Shown: piece by piece, positions 16,857-28,173 of the stretch | Layout of the letters: every line of letters begins with the position of its first letter | How positions within the stretch are numbered: the first letter of the stretch is position 1 | Origin: Streptomyces soli | Lineage (GTDB): Bacteria > Actinomycetota > Actinomycetes > Streptomycetales > Streptomycetaceae | Length of the DNA: 64,000 nucleotides | Assembly (NCBI RefSeq): GCF_003999195.1 | Contig: NZ_RJVR01000360.1 | Span: 1-64,000, forward strand | Direction of reading: 5' to 3' | Translations under genes and position numbers: made by a program | Notes under the pieces: model-generated | What the model saw: only the letters and a program-made list of their open reading frames with translations | Database searches by the model: none | What the model was told of the DNA's origin: nothing

Positions 16857-17951
16857 ATGAACGCCGTAACAGACCGTCCCCGAATGTCCGGCACGCACCA
16901 GTGGCGCGGCATCATCGAGGAGTACCGGGACCGCCTCCCGGTGACCGCCGAGACCCCCGTGGTCACGCTGCTGGAGGGTGGCACCCCGCTCGTCCCGGCC
17001 CAGCTGCTGAGCGAGCGCACCGGCTGCGACGTCTTCCTCAAGGTCGAGGGGGCCAACCCGACCGGCTCCTTCAAGGACCGCGGCATGACCATGGCCATCA
17101 CCCGGGCCAAGGAGGAGGGTGCGCAGGCCGTCATCTGCGCCTCGACCGGCAACACCTCGGCCTCGGCGGCCGCGTACGCCGTACGGGCCGGGATGGTCTG
17201 CGCCGTCCTCGTCCCGCAGGGCAAGATCGCGCTGGGCAAGATGGGCCAGGCGCTGGTGCACGGCGCCCGCATCCTCCAGGTCGACGGCAACTTCGACGAC
17301 TGCCTGGACCTCGCGCGCGGCTTGAGCGACAAGTATCCGGTGGCGCTGGTCAATTCGGTCAATCCGGCACGTATCGAGGGCCAGAAGACCGCCGCGTTCG
17401 AGATCGTGGACGCGCTCGGCGATGCGCCCGACATTCACGTCCTCCCGGTCGGCAATGCGGGCAATATCACCGCGTACTGGAAGGGTTACCGCGAATACTC
17501 CGCTGACGGCGTGTCCACCCGAAACCCCCGCATGTGGGGCTTCCAGGCGGCTGGTTCGGCCCCCATCGTCAACGGTGCGCCGGTCCGTCAGCCGCAGACC
17601 ATCGCCACCGCGATCCGGATCGGCAACCCCGCGTCCTGGCAGTTCGCGGAGGAGGCCCGGGATGAATCGGGCGGCCTGATCGAAGCGGTGACGGACCGTC
17701 AGATCCTCTCTGCGTACCGCCTGCTGGCGGCCCGGGAGGGCGTCTTCGTCGAGCCCGCCTCCGCCGCGAGCGTGGCCGGCCTGCTCAAGGCTGCCGAGGC
17801 GGGCCGGGTCGATCCCGGCCAGCGCATCGTCTGCACCGTGACCGGAAACGGCCTCAAGGACCCCGACTGGGCCGTCGCCGGCGCGCCCCAGCCCATCACG
17901 GTCCCCGTGGACGCGGACGCCGCCGCGGAGAAGCTGGGTCTCGCTGGTTGA
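16857..17951 (+). CDS. thrC: Threonine synthase
   Basis: A 364-residue fold-type II PLP enzyme converting O-phosphohomoserine to threonine. The PLP lysine is K73 in [11 protein letters not shown]; the phosphate-binding glycine loop appears as LPVGNAGNI near residue 198 and the cofactor-ring Ser/Thr is in VTGNGLKD near the C-terminus. Length fits the short (class I-like) bacterial enzyme. It begins 6 bases after hom and is followed by a strong terminator, so hom-thrC is one unit separate from thrB. Confidence 0.95.
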   Translation: MNAVTDRPRMSGTHQWRGIIEEYRDRLPVTAETPVVTLLEGGTPLVPAQLLSERTGCDVFLKVEGANPTGSFKDRGMTMAITRAKEEGAQAVICASTGNTSASAAAYAVRAGMVCAVLVPQGKIALGKMGQALVHGARILQVDGNFDDCLDLARGLSDKYPVALVNSVNPARIEGQKTAAFEIVDALGDAPDIHVLPVGNAGNITAYWKGYREYSADGVSTRNPRMWGFQAAGSAPIVNGAPVRQPQTIATAIRIGNPASWQFAEEARDESGGLIEAVTDRQILSAYRLLAAREGVFVEPASAASVAGLLKAAEAGRVDPGQRIVCTVTGNGLKDPDWAVAGAPQPITVPVDADAAAEKLGLAG

Positions 17952-17971
17952 GGCCCATGCGGCACCGCTCT

Positions 17972-18000
17972 GCCGGACGGGCTCAATGAGCCCGTCCGGC
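17972..18000 (+). terminator. Terminator after thrC
   Basis: GCCGGACGGGCTC, AAT loop, GAGCCCGTCCGGC: a perfect 13-bp hairpin 20 bases after the stop. Its right arm is part of a short repeated Streptomyces intergenic sequence also found at 24434 and 43984. Confidence 0.8.
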
Positions 18001-18010
18001 GATTGAGGAC
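17990..18010 (+). repeat. Short dispersed intergenic repeat, copy 1
   Basis: GCCCGTCCGGCGATTGAGG followed by AC. The same core occurs at 24434-24454 (T in place of A) and in shortened form at 43984-44000. All three copies lie just downstream of genes on the plus strand. Confidence 0.6.
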
Positions 18011-18282
18011 ACGGCGGGATCCGGGCCGCCCGGGGCTCGTGTACGGGCCGGCCGCACAGGGGGGCGCATGCGCCGGAGGCGACACGCATCACGCGCTGTT
18101 CGTGCGCCCTATGTCGCAACAGAACCTTCCTTCGATAGGCTGAGCCCACACAGGCGTCGCGCGTGCGCCGATCCGGCCCATGCCACCGGCATTGGCGCCC
18201 CAAAAGTCCTCCCGCCGTAAAGCCGTAAAGCAGCGGCATCCGAGGCAGAACCGCCCTGAAGTACAAGGAGAGTCATCGAACG

Positions 18283-19206
18283 ATGGCCGGACCCGCCTTC
18301 CGCGCCGCCGCCGTCCGAGTGCGCGTCCCCGCGACCAGCGCAAACCTCGGACCCGGCTTTGACGCCTTCGGCCTGGCCCTGGGGCTCTACGACGACGTCG
18401 TGGTCCGCGTGGCCGACTTCGGGCTGCACGTCGACATCGCCGGAGAGGGTGCCGAAACGCTCGCCCGGGACGAAAAGCACCTGGTCGTACGCTCCCTGCG
18501 CACCGCGTTCGACGTGCTCGGCGGGCAGCCGCGCGGCCTCGAGGTCGTCTGCGCCAACCGCATCCCGCACGGCCGGGGCCTCGGTTCCTCCTCCGCCGCC
18601 ATCTGCGCGGGCATCATGGCCGCCCGCGCGGTGACGATAGGCGGGCAGGACAAGCTGAACGACGCAGCGCTGCTGGAGCTGGCCAACGAGATCGAGGGCC
18701 ACCCGGACAATGTCGCCGCCTGTCTGCTCGGCGGCTTCACCCTGGCCTGGACGGAGGGCGGCACCGCCCACGCGATCCGGCTGGACCCCTCCGAGGCCGT
18801 CGTGCCCGTGGTGTTCGTACCGTCCAAGCCCGTGCTGACCGAGACCGCCCGTGGCCTGCTCCCGCGCACCGTCCCGCATGTCGACGCCGCGGTGAACGCC
18901 GGCCGGGCCGCGCTGCTGGTGGAGGCCCTCACGCACCGCCCCGAGCTGCTGCTTCCCGCCACCGAGGACCGGTTGCACCAGGATTACCGTGCTCCCGCCA
19001 TGCCCGAAAGTGTGGCTTTGGTGAACCGTCTGCGCGCCGAGGGCGTCCCTGCTGTCATCTCGGGGGCGGGCCCCACGGTGCTGGCGCTCACCGATGACGG
19101 GGCCGCCGACAAGGTCTCCCAGCTGGCCGGCACCGGGTGGGCGGCCAACCGCCTGACCCTGGACGGGGCTGGGGCGAGTGTCCTGCCGCTGGCTGTGGGG
19201 CAGTGA
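18283..19206 (+). CDS. thrB: Homoserine kinase
   Basis: A 307-residue GHMP-family kinase phosphorylating homoserine for threonine synthase. The ATP-binding loop GLGSSSAA is at 99-106, with the N-terminal ATSANLGPGFDAFGLAL motif (17-33) and the C-terminal glycine loop VISGAGPTVLAL near 263. ATG 18283 follows AGGAG at about 12 bases. The 330-base space after thrC contains the thrC terminator, and thrB is therefore likely to have its own promoter, though none was identified with confidence. Confidence 0.95.
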   Translation: MAGPAFRAAAVRVRVPATSANLGPGFDAFGLALGLYDDVVVRVADFGLHVDIAGEGAETLARDEKHLVVRSLRTAFDVLGGQPRGLEVVCANRIPHGRGLGSSSAAICAGIMAARAVTIGGQDKLNDAALLELANEIEGHPDNVAACLLGGFTLAWTEGGTAHAIRLDPSEAVVPVVFVPSKPVLTETARGLLPRTVPHVDAAVNAGRAALLVEALTHRPELLLPATEDRLHQDYRAPAMPESVALVNRLRAEGVPAVISGAGPTVLALTDDGAADKVSQLAGTGWAANRLTLDGAGASVLPLAVGQ

Positions 19207-19565
19207 CACGATTGCCGGTCGATGAGAGGGGGAATGTTTGTTGGATCCGGTAGTGTTAATGTCAAGTCTGCACTCGATGCCATTGCGGCTCGGTGCTCCG
19301 TGTCCCGTCTCGGGACCGCCATTCTTCCGGGAGCCTCCCACACCGCATAGGCAGCCTGCCTGAGCAGTGCCGAGCACGCTCCGGAGTCGGCGCGAGCGAC
19401 ACATCACCTGAGTGATCTCTCCGCGCCAAAACCACGTATGTCATTTTCTGCCGCCGTCAGGCGGACCACCGCCCCGGATCAGGTCAGGGACAAAGGCCAG
19501 ATCCGGACAGCACAACCGGTCGCCGAGCCAGACAGGCCGACGTCCGCTCCAGGGAAGGACCCTTC
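19207..19565 (+). promoter_or_regulatory. Leader and promoter region of rho
   Basis: A 359-base gene-free stretch. A TAGTGT -10-like box lies at 19251-19256 inside an AT-richer patch (TTTGTTGG to GTTAATG), which would give a leader of about 300 bases. A long untranslated leader is known for rho in several bacteria, where Rho controls its own expression. I see no open frame, strong hairpin or T-run here. Confidence 0.45.
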
Positions 19566-21620
<2,055 letters not shown>

Positions 21621-21631
21621 CGGATCGTACG

Positions 21632-21673
21632 AAGGGCCACCCTGTCGCCGCGTCGACGGGGTGGCCCTTTTTT
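21632..21673 (+). terminator. Intrinsic terminator of rho
   Basis: AAGGGCCACCC pairs with GGGTGGCCCTT (with inner CGTCGA/TCGCCG pairing), followed by a run of T. It is the most typical T-tailed terminator in the window, so rho itself ends Rho-independently. Confidence 0.85.
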
Positions 21674-21691
21674 GCATGTTCATCAGTATTT

Positions 21692-21720
21692 GGAACCCTG
21701 TCTGTCCCCCGAACGTCTGA
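21692..21720 (+). promoter_or_regulatory. ECF-type (SigE-like) promoter of the LCP gene
   Basis: GGAAC at 21692-21696, 17 bases, then CGTCTGA at 21714-21720. This matches the GGAAC/CGTC type used by the cell-envelope stress sigma factor SigE of Streptomyces, whose targets include LCP genes. The predicted transcript would start about 60 bases before the ATG. Confidence 0.55.
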
Positions 21721-21788
21721 CAACCAGGACAAAAGGTGCTTGATCACCACAACTGGGGGTATCGGAGCAGGCAAGGACAGAGGAGATA

Positions 21789-22865
21789 ATGACGCAGCCC
21801 AATCATCGCGCCCCCCGTCGCAAAGCTCTGCGCGCGGTCGTCTGGACAGCCACTGCCGCGGTCCTGCTGTGCCTCACCGGTGCCGGTTACATCTACTTCA
21901 AGCTCAACGGCAACATCAAGGGCATCGACATCAACGGGGCGCTGGGCACCGACCGCCCGACGAACTTCGACAACGGCTCCATGGACATCCTCGTCCTCGG
22001 CTCCGACTCCCGCTCCGGCAGCAACAAGAAGGCCGGCGGCGGCCAGGACGACGGCACGGCCCGCTCGGACACCGCGATGATCGTGCACATCTACAGGGGC
22101 CACAAGAAGGCCGGCGTGGTCAGCATCCCCCGCGATACCCTCGTCGACCGGCCCTCCTGCACCAAGACCAAGGGCGGCACGCAGCTCCCCGCCGCCACCG
22201 GCGTCATGTTCAACTCCGCGTACGCCGTCGGCGGCCCCGCCTGCGCCGTGAAGACCGTCGAGTCGATGACCGGCGTCCGTATGGACCACTACATCGAGAT
22301 CGACTTCTCCGGCTTCCAGCACCTCATCGACGCCCTCGGCGGGGTCAAGGTGACCACCGCCCAGGACATCAACGACAACGAGAGCCACCTGCACCTCAAG
22401 GCCGGCACCCATACCCTCGACGGCCGGCAGGCCCTCGGCCTGGTCCGCACCCGCCACGGCGTCGGCGACGGCAGCGACCTCGGCCGGATAGAGCTCCAGC
22501 AGGCCTTCGTCAAGGCGCTCATCGCCCGCGTCGAGAGCCTCGGCCTGCTCACCAGCCCCACCAAGCTCTACAAGGTCGCCGACACCGCCACCGGTGCCCT
22601 CACCACCGACTCCGACCTCGCCTCGGTCGGCAACCTCATGGGCCTCGCGCAGAGCATGAAGAGCATCGGCTCCAACGACCTCCACATGATCACCATGCCG
22701 GTCCAGTACGACCCCGCCGACCCCAACCGCGTCATCCCCCTGACCGGCAAGGCCGACCAGGTCTGGGCCGCGCTGCGGGCCGACCGGACGATCCCCAAGA
22801 GCGCCACGAAGGGCTCCGCCGGTGACCAGGCGGGCACGAAGGGTGTCGTGAAGAGCTCCTCTTAG
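21789..22865 (+). CDS. LytR-CpsA-Psr (LCP) family cell-wall glycopolymer ligase
   Basis: A 358-residue membrane-anchored protein. A short basic N-terminus is followed by one membrane helix (about 16-38), then the extracellular LCP domain. Key pieces are MDILVLGSDSRSG (about 63-75), RSDTAMIVHI with the pyrophosphate-binding Arg/Asp, VSIPRDT, and LDGRQALGLVRTRHG near 213-227. The family attaches teichoic or other anionic glycopolymers to peptidoglycan from a polyprenyl-pyrophosphate donor. ATG 21789 has GAGGAG 6 bases before it. The gene is monocistronic: rho ends at a terminator upstream and the SigR promoter of rpmE follows. Confidence 0.92.
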   Translation: MTQPNHRAPRRKALRAVVWTATAAVLLCLTGAGYIYFKLNGNIKGIDINGALGTDRPTNFDNGSMDILVLGSDSRSGSNKKAGGGQDDGTARSDTAMIVHIYRGHKKAGVVSIPRDTLVDRPSCTKTKGGTQLPAATGVMFNSAYAVGGPACAVKTVESMTGVRMDHYIEIDFSGFQHLIDALGGVKVTTAQDINDNESHLHLKAGTHTLDGRQALGLVRTRHGVGDGSDLGRIELQQAFVKALIARVESLGLLTSPTKLYKVADTATGALTTDSDLASVGNLMGLAQSMKSIGSNDLHMITMPVQYDPADPNRVIPLTGKADQVWAALRADRTIPKSATKGSAGDQAGTKGVVKSSS

Positions 22866-22872
22866 AGCGCAG

Positions 22873-22898
22873 GAATAACCACCGGGGACGCCTCGTTT
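22873..22898 (+). promoter_or_regulatory. SigR-type promoter of rpmE
   Basis: GGAAT (22873-22877), exactly 18 bases, then GTT (22896-22898). This is a perfect match to the GGAAT-N18-GTT consensus of the thiol-oxidative-stress sigma factor SigR, and rpmE is an established SigR target in S. coelicolor. The leader to the ATG would be about 100 bases. Confidence 0.8.
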
Positions 22899-23002
22899 TG
22901 GGAGATACGGCCGGTCCTGGCAGACTGGTACGTCGGCCCCGGTTCACGTGACGCAAACCCGCCTCACGACCCGGGACCCTCCCGAGAAACCAGGAGATTC
23001 CC

Positions 23003-23227
23003 TTGAAGCGCGAAATCCACCCGGAGTACGTGGAGACCCAGGTCACGTGCACCTGCGGCGCCTCGTTCACCACCCGCAGCACCGAGAAGAGCGGCGTCAT
23101 CCGCGCCGACGTCTGCTCGGCCTGCCACCCGTTCTACACGGGCAAGCAGAAGATCCTCGACACCGGTGGCCGTGTGGCCCGCTTCGAGGCCCGCTTCGGC
23201 AAGAAGGCCGGGTCCGCCCAGAAGTAG
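23003..23227 (+). CDS. rpmE: Ribosomal protein bL31, zinc-binding type
   Basis: A 74-residue bL31. Four cysteines (TCTCGA at 16-18 and the [10 protein letters not shown] stretch at 36-40) form the zinc site, so this is the C+ form rather than the Zur-derepressed C- paralogue. The basic ends and [12 protein letters not shown] are family hallmarks. It sits in the 50S subunit, bridging to 30S. ATG 23003 follows AGGAG. The SigR promoter upstream links its supply to disulfide stress, which releases zinc from thiols. Confidence 0.95.
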   Translation: MKREIHPEYVETQVTCTCGASFTTRSTEKSGVIRADVCSACHPFYTGKQKILDTGGRVARFEARFGKKAGSAQK

Positions 23228-23347
23228 CGACCCACAAGCGCCGGTTCTCGGCTGCCCGGATTCATGCCGGTCAGCCGGACCGGCGTTTTGTCGTCCCGGC
23301 CCGTCACCTTCACCTTCACCTCAAGCAGCAGTAAGCAGGGATCCCAG

Positions 23348-24433
23348 ATGTTCGAGGCGGTCGAGGAACTCATCGGCGAGCATGCCGACCTCGAAAAGCG
23401 GCTTGCCGACCCTTCGGTCCACGCGGACCAGGCCAACGCACGCAAGCTCAACAAGCGCTACGCCGAGCTGACCCCCATCGTCGGCACCTACCGCACGTGG
23501 AAGCAGACCGGCGAGGACATCGAGACAGCCCGCGAGTTCGCGGCCGACGACCCGGACTTCGCCGCCGAGGCCAAGTCGCTGGAGAAGCAGCGCGAGGAGC
23601 TCACCGAGAAGCTCCGGCTGCTGCTCGTCCCGCGCGACCCCAGCGACGACAAGGACGTCATCCTCGAGGTCAAGGCGGGCGAGGGCGGCGAGGAGTCCGC
23701 GCTGTTCGCCGGCGACCTGCTGCGGATGTACCTGCGCTACGCCGAGCGCGTCGGCTGGAAGACCGAGCTGATCGAGGCCAACGAGTCCGACCTCGGCGGC
23801 TACAAGGACGTCCAGGTCGCCGTGAAGACCAAGGGCGGCAACGGTGCCACCGAGCCCGGCCAGGGCGTCTGGGCGCGTCTGAAGTACGAGGGCGGGGTGC
23901 ATCGCGTGCAGCGCGTGCCCGCCACCGAGTCCCAGGGGCGCATCCACACCTCCGCCGCCGGCGTCCTGGTCACCCCCGAGGCCGACGAGGTCGAGGTCGA
24001 GATCGGCCCCAACGACCTTCGTATCGACGTCTATCGCTCGTCCGGCCCCGGCGGCCAGTCGGTCAACACCACCGACTCCGCGGTGCGTATCACGCACCTC
24101 CCGTCCGGCCTGGTCGTCTCCTGCCAGAACGAGAAGAGCCAGCTCCAGAACAAGGAGTCGGCGATGCGCATCCTGCGTTCCCGGCTGCTGGCCGCCGCCC
24201 AGGAGGAGGCCGAGCGCGAGGCCTCCGACGCCCGCCGCAGCCAGGTCCGCACCGTCGACCGCTCCGAGCGCATCCGTACGTACAACTTCCCCGAGAACCG
24301 CATCTCGGACCACCGCGTCGGCTTCAAGGCGTACAACTTGGACCAGGTCCTCGACGGGGACCTCGACGCCGTGATCCAGGCGTGCGTCGACGCCGACTCG
24401 GCTGCGAAGCTGGCCGCGGCCGGTGAAAACTAA
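23348..24433 (+). CDS. prfA: Peptide chain release factor 1
   Basis: A 361-residue class I release factor reading UAA and UAG. The peptide-anticodon is the PAT in [13 protein letters not shown], and the GGQ at residues 235-237 ([10 protein letters not shown]) enters the peptidyl-transferase centre. The start is ATG 23348 ([12 protein letters not shown]), the normal RF1 N-terminus; the frame upstream to 23264 reads unlike RF1. It is followed by prmC, which methylates this GGQ glutamine. Spacing between them is 45 bases and contains the second copy of the dispersed repeat. Confidence 0.96.
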   Translation: MFEAVEELIGEHADLEKRLADPSVHADQANARKLNKRYAELTPIVGTYRTWKQTGEDIETAREFAADDPDFAAEAKSLEKQREELTEKLRLLLVPRDPSDDKDVILEVKAGEGGEESALFAGDLLRMYLRYAERVGWKTELIEANESDLGGYKDVQVAVKTKGGNGATEPGQGVWARLKYEGGVHRVQRVPATESQGRIHTSAAGVLVTPEADEVEVEIGPNDLRIDVYRSSGPGGQSVNTTDSAVRITHLPSGLVVSCQNEKSQLQNKESAMRILRSRLLAAAQEEAEREASDARRSQVRTVDRSERIRTYNFPENRISDHRVGFKAYNLDQVLDGDLDAVIQACVDADSAAKLAAAGEN

Positions 24434-24454
24434 GCCCGTCCGGCGTTTGAGGAC
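24434..24454 (+). repeat. Short dispersed intergenic repeat, copy 2
   Basis: GCCCGTCCGGCGTTTGAGG followed by AC begins directly after the prfA stop codon and matches 17990-18010 except for one base. It could only form a weak hairpin, so its role is unclear. Confidence 0.6.
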
Positions 24455-24478
24455 ATCCCTGGCCCAGGAGAGGACGAC

Positions 24479-25324
24479 GTGAACCTGTTGCTCGCCGAAG
24501 TCGCGGCAGCGACGCGGCGGCTGGCCGACGCTGGCGTGCCGTCCCCGCGGTTCGACGCGGAGGAACTGGCCGCGTACGTGCACGGGGTGAAGCGCGGTGA
24601 GCTGCACGCCGTCCCCGACCCGGACTTCGACGCCCGCTACTGGGAGGCCGTGGCCCGCCGCGAGGCCCGCGAGCCGCTGCAGCACATCACCGGCCGCGCC
24701 TTCTTCCGCTACCTCGAGCTGCAGGTCGGTCCCGGCGTCTTCGTACCGCGTCCGGAGACCGAGAGCGTGGTCGGCTGGGCCATAGACGCCGTACGCGCCA
24801 TGGACGTCGCCGAGCCGCTGATCGTCGACCTCTGCACCGGCTCCGGCGCGATCGCGCTCGCGCTGGCCCAGGAGGTGCCGCGCTCCCGCGTCCACGCGGT
24901 CGAACTGTCCGAAGAGGCCCTGGTCTGGGCCCGGAAGAACACCGAGGGCAGCAAGGTCGACCTGCGGCACGGCGACGCGCTGACGGCCTTTCCGGAATTG
25001 AACGGCCAGGTCGACCTCGTGGTCTCCAACCCGCCGTACATCCCGCTCACCGAGTGGGAGTACGTCGCGCCCGAGGCTCGCGACCACGACCCCGAACTGG
25101 CGCTCTTCTCCGGCGAGGACGGCCTCGACACCATCCGTGGCATCGAGCGCACCGCCCAACGCCTGCTCCGCCCCGGCGGCGTCGTCGTCATCGAGCACGC
25201 CGACACGCAGGGCGGCCAGGTCCCGTGGATCTTCAAGGAGGACGCGGGCTGGGCCGACGCCGCGGACCATCCCGACCTGAACAACCGGCCCAGGTTCACC
25301 ACTGCCCGCAAGGCGACGCCATGA
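24479..25324 (+). CDS. prmC: Release-factor glutamine methyltransferase
   Basis: A 281-residue SAM-dependent methyltransferase that N5-methylates the GGQ glutamine of release factors. The SAM-binding glycine motif is VDLCTGSGAIALALA (about 116-130) and the catalytic NPPY is in VVSNPPYIPL near residue 182. The N-terminal helical domain recognises the release factor. Start is GTG 24479 after GGAGAGGA. It follows prfA, its substrate, as in most bacteria. Confidence 0.94.
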   Translation: MNLLLAEVAAATRRLADAGVPSPRFDAEELAAYVHGVKRGELHAVPDPDFDARYWEAVARREAREPLQHITGRAFFRYLELQVGPGVFVPRPETESVVGWAIDAVRAMDVAEPLIVDLCTGSGAIALALAQEVPRSRVHAVELSEEALVWARKNTEGSKVDLRHGDALTAFPELNGQVDLVVSNPPYIPLTEWEYVAPEARDHDPELALFSGEDGLDTIRGIERTAQRLLRPGGVVVIEHADTQGGQVPWIFKEDAGWADAADHPDLNNRPRFTTARKATP

Positions 25325-25433
25325 TGGCGCCGGGCAACCTCGCTCCTGCCGCGTTCTCCTGGGGCGCGACGCCCCGTACTTCTGCGTACAAAAGCCCCGC
25401 CGTCAGGACGGCGCATCACCTGGAGGTCAGCTA

Positions 25434-26081
25434 ATGGCACGGCGTTACGACTGCTCGGATGCGACCGACCGCGCCGCCGGACTGCGTGAGGCCGCCTCTG
25501 CCGTTCGCCGCGGCGAACTCGTCGTGCTGCCCACCGACACGGTCTACGGCATCGGCGCCGACGCCTTCAACCGCGAGGCCGTGGGCGACCTGCTGGAGGC
25601 CAAGGGGCGTGGCCGCAACATGCCCTCGCCCGTTCTCGTCGGCTCCCCGAACACCCTGCACGGCCTGGTCACCGACTTCTCCGAGCAGGCCTGGGAGCTG
25701 GTCGACGCCTTCTGGCCGGGCGCGCTCACGCTCGTCGCCCGGCACCAGCCGTCCCTGCAGTGGGACCTCGGCGACACCCGGGGGACCGTCGCCGTCCGTA
25801 TGCCGCTGCACCCCGTCGCCATCGAGCTGCTGACCGAGACCGGTCCCATGGCCGTCTCCAGTGCCAACCTGACCGGCCACGCGTCCCCGCAGGACTGCGA
25901 CGCCGCCCAGGAGATGCTCGGCGACTCCGTCGCCGTCTACCTCGACGGCGGACCCACGCCCGCCGCCGTACCGTCGTCGATCGTCGACGTCACCGGCAAG
26001 GTACCGGTGCTGCTGCGGGCGGGCGCGCTCACCGCCGAGCAGCTCCGGGAGGTCGTGCCCGACCTGGAGGTCAGCAGTTGA
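25434..26081 (+). CDS. L-threonylcarbamoyladenylate synthase (YrdC/Sua5 family)
   Basis: A 215-residue YrdC/Sua5 protein making threonylcarbamoyl-AMP from threonine, bicarbonate and ATP for the t6A37 modification of ANN-decoding tRNAs. The KxR-type pocket appears as VLPTDTVYGIGADAF (about 31-45) with KGRGRNMPSP downstream, then PGALTLVA and MAVSSANLTGH. It is the short form without the Sua5 C-terminal domain. ATG 25434 follows GGAGG. The same CTGGAGGTCAGC string precedes the next gene, which overlaps its stop. Confidence 0.93.
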   Translation: MARRYDCSDATDRAAGLREAASAVRRGELVVLPTDTVYGIGADAFNREAVGDLLEAKGRGRNMPSPVLVGSPNTLHGLVTDFSEQAWELVDAFWPGALTLVARHQPSLQWDLGDTRGTVAVRMPLHPVAIELLTETGPMAVSSANLTGHASPQDCDAAQEMLGDSVAVYLDGGPTPAAVPSSIVDVTGKVPVLLRAGALTAEQLREVVPDLEVSS

Positions 26082-26713
26082 TACCTGGCCTGCCGGGTGT
26101 TCAGCGTGAGCGCGATGACGTCTTCCGCATCCTCCACGTCTGCACCGGCAACGTCTGCCGCTCGCCGATGGCCGAGCGGCTGACTCGTCATGAGCTGACC
26201 CGGCGGCTCGGCGACGGAGCCGCCGGGATCCTCGTCGAGAGCGCCGGCACCTGGGGGCACGAGGGCGCCCCCATGGAGGCCCACGCCGCCGCGGTCCTCG
26301 CCGAGTACTCCGCCGACCCCTCCGGCTTCACCGGCCGCGAGCTGCGCGACGAGCACGTCATCGACGCCGACCTCGTCCTCACCGCCACCCGCGACCACCG
26401 CGCCCAGGTCATCTCCATGGGGCACGCGGCGGGCCTGCGCACCTTCACCCTCAAGGAGTTCACCCGCCTCGTCCGCGCCATCGACCCCGCCACCCTCCCC
26501 GACGACGGTGGCGTGACGGCGCGGGCGCGCTCCCTGGTCCGGGCCGCCGCCGCCCTCCGCGGCTGGCTCCTCGCGCCCGACGCCGAGGCCGACGAGGTCT
26601 ACGACCCGTACGGCGCTCCCCTCACGTTCTTCCGCAGCGTCGGCGAGGAGATACACGCCGCCCTCGACCCGGTGGTCACCGCCCTCACCGGCGTCCCCGC
26701 CCCGACGGCGTAA
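26078..26713 (+). CDS. Low-molecular-weight protein-tyrosine phosphatase family protein
   Basis: A 211-residue protein of the low-Mr phosphatase/arsenate reductase fold. The P-loop is HVCTGNVCRSPMAE (CX5R, Cys near residue 22), and a DPYG near the C-terminus supplies the general acid. Compared with the usual 155 residues it has a longer C-terminal half. The TTG at 26078 overlaps the Sua5 stop codon, has GGAGG 7 bases upstream, and no better in-frame start is visible, so it is translationally coupled. Typical substrates are phosphotyrosines of regulatory or exopolysaccharide proteins; the real one is unknown. Confidence 0.85.
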   Translation: MIPGLPGVQRERDDVFRILHVCTGNVCRSPMAERLTRHELTRRLGDGAAGILVESAGTWGHEGAPMEAHAAAVLAEYSADPSGFTGRELRDEHVIDADLVLTATRDHRAQVISMGHAAGLRTFTLKEFTRLVRAIDPATLPDDGGVTARARSLVRAAAALRGWLLAPDAEADEVYDPYGAPLTFFRSVGEEIHAALDPVVTALTGVPAPTA

Positions 26714-26794
26714 CGCTTCTGCGTGTACTGGGCGGTTTGCCCGCATCGGTGCCACAGTGGTGGGGAGATCCCCGTCACACCGGAGCGCCGAGCC

Positions 26795-28078
26795 ATGTCG
26801 ACGACCGCGGAAACAGCAGGGCAGACCACCTGGGCCACCGGCACCGGTTTCGAGCAGTTGCGTACGCAGGATCCGGAACTGGCCGACGTCGTCCTCGGCG
26901 AGGTGCAGCGCCAGAGCAACTGCCTGCAGCTGATCGCCGGCGAGAACTTCACCTCGCCCGCCGTCCTCGCCGCGCTCGGCTCACCGCTGGCGAACAAGTA
27001 CGCCGAGGGCTACCCGGGCCAGCGCCACCACGCCGGCTGCGAGCTGGTCGACCTCGCCGAGCGGCTGGCCATTGAACGGGCCACCAGGCTCTTCGGCGCG
27101 GCCCACGCGAACGTCCAGCCGTACTCGGGCTCCTCGGCCGTCCTGGCGGCGTATGCGGCCCTTCTCGTGCCCGGTGACACCGTCCTGGCGATGGCACTTC
27201 CGCACGGTGGGCACCTCACACACGGTTCGGAGTCCAATTTCTCCGGCCGCTGGTTCCACATCGTCGGTTACGGCGTGACCCGCGGCACCGACCTGATCGA
27301 CTACGACGAGGTCCGACGACTCGCCCACCAGCACCGCCCCAAGGCGATCGTCTGCGGCTCCATCGCCTACCCCCGGCACATCGACCACGCCGCCTTCCGC
27401 GAGATCGCCGACGACGTGGGCGCCTACCTCATCGTCGACGCCGCCCACACCCTCGGCCTGGTGGCCGGCGGCGCGGCGCCCAACCCGGTGCCGTACGCGG
27501 ATGTGGTGTGCGCCACCAGCCACAAGACGCTGCGTGGCCCGCGCGGGGGTCTGATCCTGTGCGGCGCGGACCTCGCGCAGCGGATCGACCGTGCCGTCTT
27601 CCCGTTCTCGCAGGGCGGCCCGCACATGCACGCCATCGCCGCCAAGGCCGCCGCCCTCGCCGAGGCGGCCACCCCCGCCTTCGCCGCGTACGCCCACCAG
27701 GTCACCGCCAACGCCCGCGCCCTCGCCGAGGCGCTGGCCGGCCAGGGCCTGCGGATCTCGACCGGCGGTACCGACACCCACCTGATCACCGCCAACGTCT
27801 CCCCGCTCGGCGCGACCGGCGCTCAGGCCCGCGGCTGGTGCGCGGCGGCGGGAATCGTGCTCGACAAACACACACTCCCGTATGACCCGGAACCCAGCTC
27901 GGTCGGCTCCGGCATCCGCCTGGGCACCGCCGCGGTCACCACCCAGGGCATGGGGACGGACGAGATGCCGCAGGTCGCAGGCCTGATCGCCCGCGCCGTA
28001 CGCCAGGAGCGCGGCATCGCGCAGCGGGTCGCACAGCTGGTCGGCGGCTTCCCGCCGTACCCCCCTTATCAGACATAA
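26795..28078 (+). CDS. glyA: Serine hydroxymethyltransferase
   Basis: A 427-residue fold-type I PLP enzyme interconverting serine plus tetrahydrofolate with glycine plus methylene-tetrahydrofolate. The Schiff-base lysine is K244 in TSHKTLRGPRGG; YAEGYPGQRHHAGCE (about 67-81) is the conserved substrate-side loop. ATG 26795 (MSTTAETAG) is chosen over the upstream frame to 26723, which reads unlike the family. The TPL/K context HTLP near 355 and normal length suggest a full enzyme. It is placed between the phosphatase and the wecA-like gene as in other Streptomyces, where a second glyA usually exists. Confidence 0.93.
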   Translation: MSTTAETAGQTTWATGTGFEQLRTQDPELADVVLGEVQRQSNCLQLIAGENFTSPAVLAALGSPLANKYAEGYPGQRHHAGCELVDLAERLAIERATRLFGAAHANVQPYSGSSAVLAAYAALLVPGDTVLAMALPHGGHLTHGSESNFSGRWFHIVGYGVTRGTDLIDYDEVRRLAHQHRPKAIVCGSIAYPRHIDHAAFREIADDVGAYLIVDAAHTLGLVAGGAAPNPVPYADVVCATSHKTLRGPRGGLILCGADLAQRIDRAVFPFSQGGPHMHAIAAKAAALAEAATPAFAAYAHQVTANARALAEALAGQGLRISTGGTDTHLITANVSPLGATGAQARGWCAAAGIVLDKHTLPYDPEPSSVGSGIRLGTAAVTTQGMGTDEMPQVAGLIARAVRQERGIAQRVAQLVGGFPPYPPYQT

Positions 28079-28136
28079 CGGACACAGAGCATGGTGCCCT
28101 GCAACCCTGGGCACCCGCTGTGAGTCACTAGAAGTG

Positions 28137-28167
28137 TTTACAGTCGCCACCCGGACGCGAATAGGGT
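28137..28167 (+). promoter_or_regulatory. Promoter of the wecA-like gene, probably leaderless
   Basis: TTTACA at 28137-28142 and TAGGGT at 28162-28167, spaced 19 bases. The GTG at 28174 lies 6 bases beyond the -10 box and has no ribosome binding site. An earlier GTG at 28168 abuts the -10 box. Confidence 0.5.
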
Positions 28168-28173
28168 GTGCCC

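Noticed and set aside
23321-25270. Minus-strand 649-residue frame opposite prfA and prmC
   Set aside because: Antisense shadow, Val/Gly/Leu/Asp bias, no recognisable domain.
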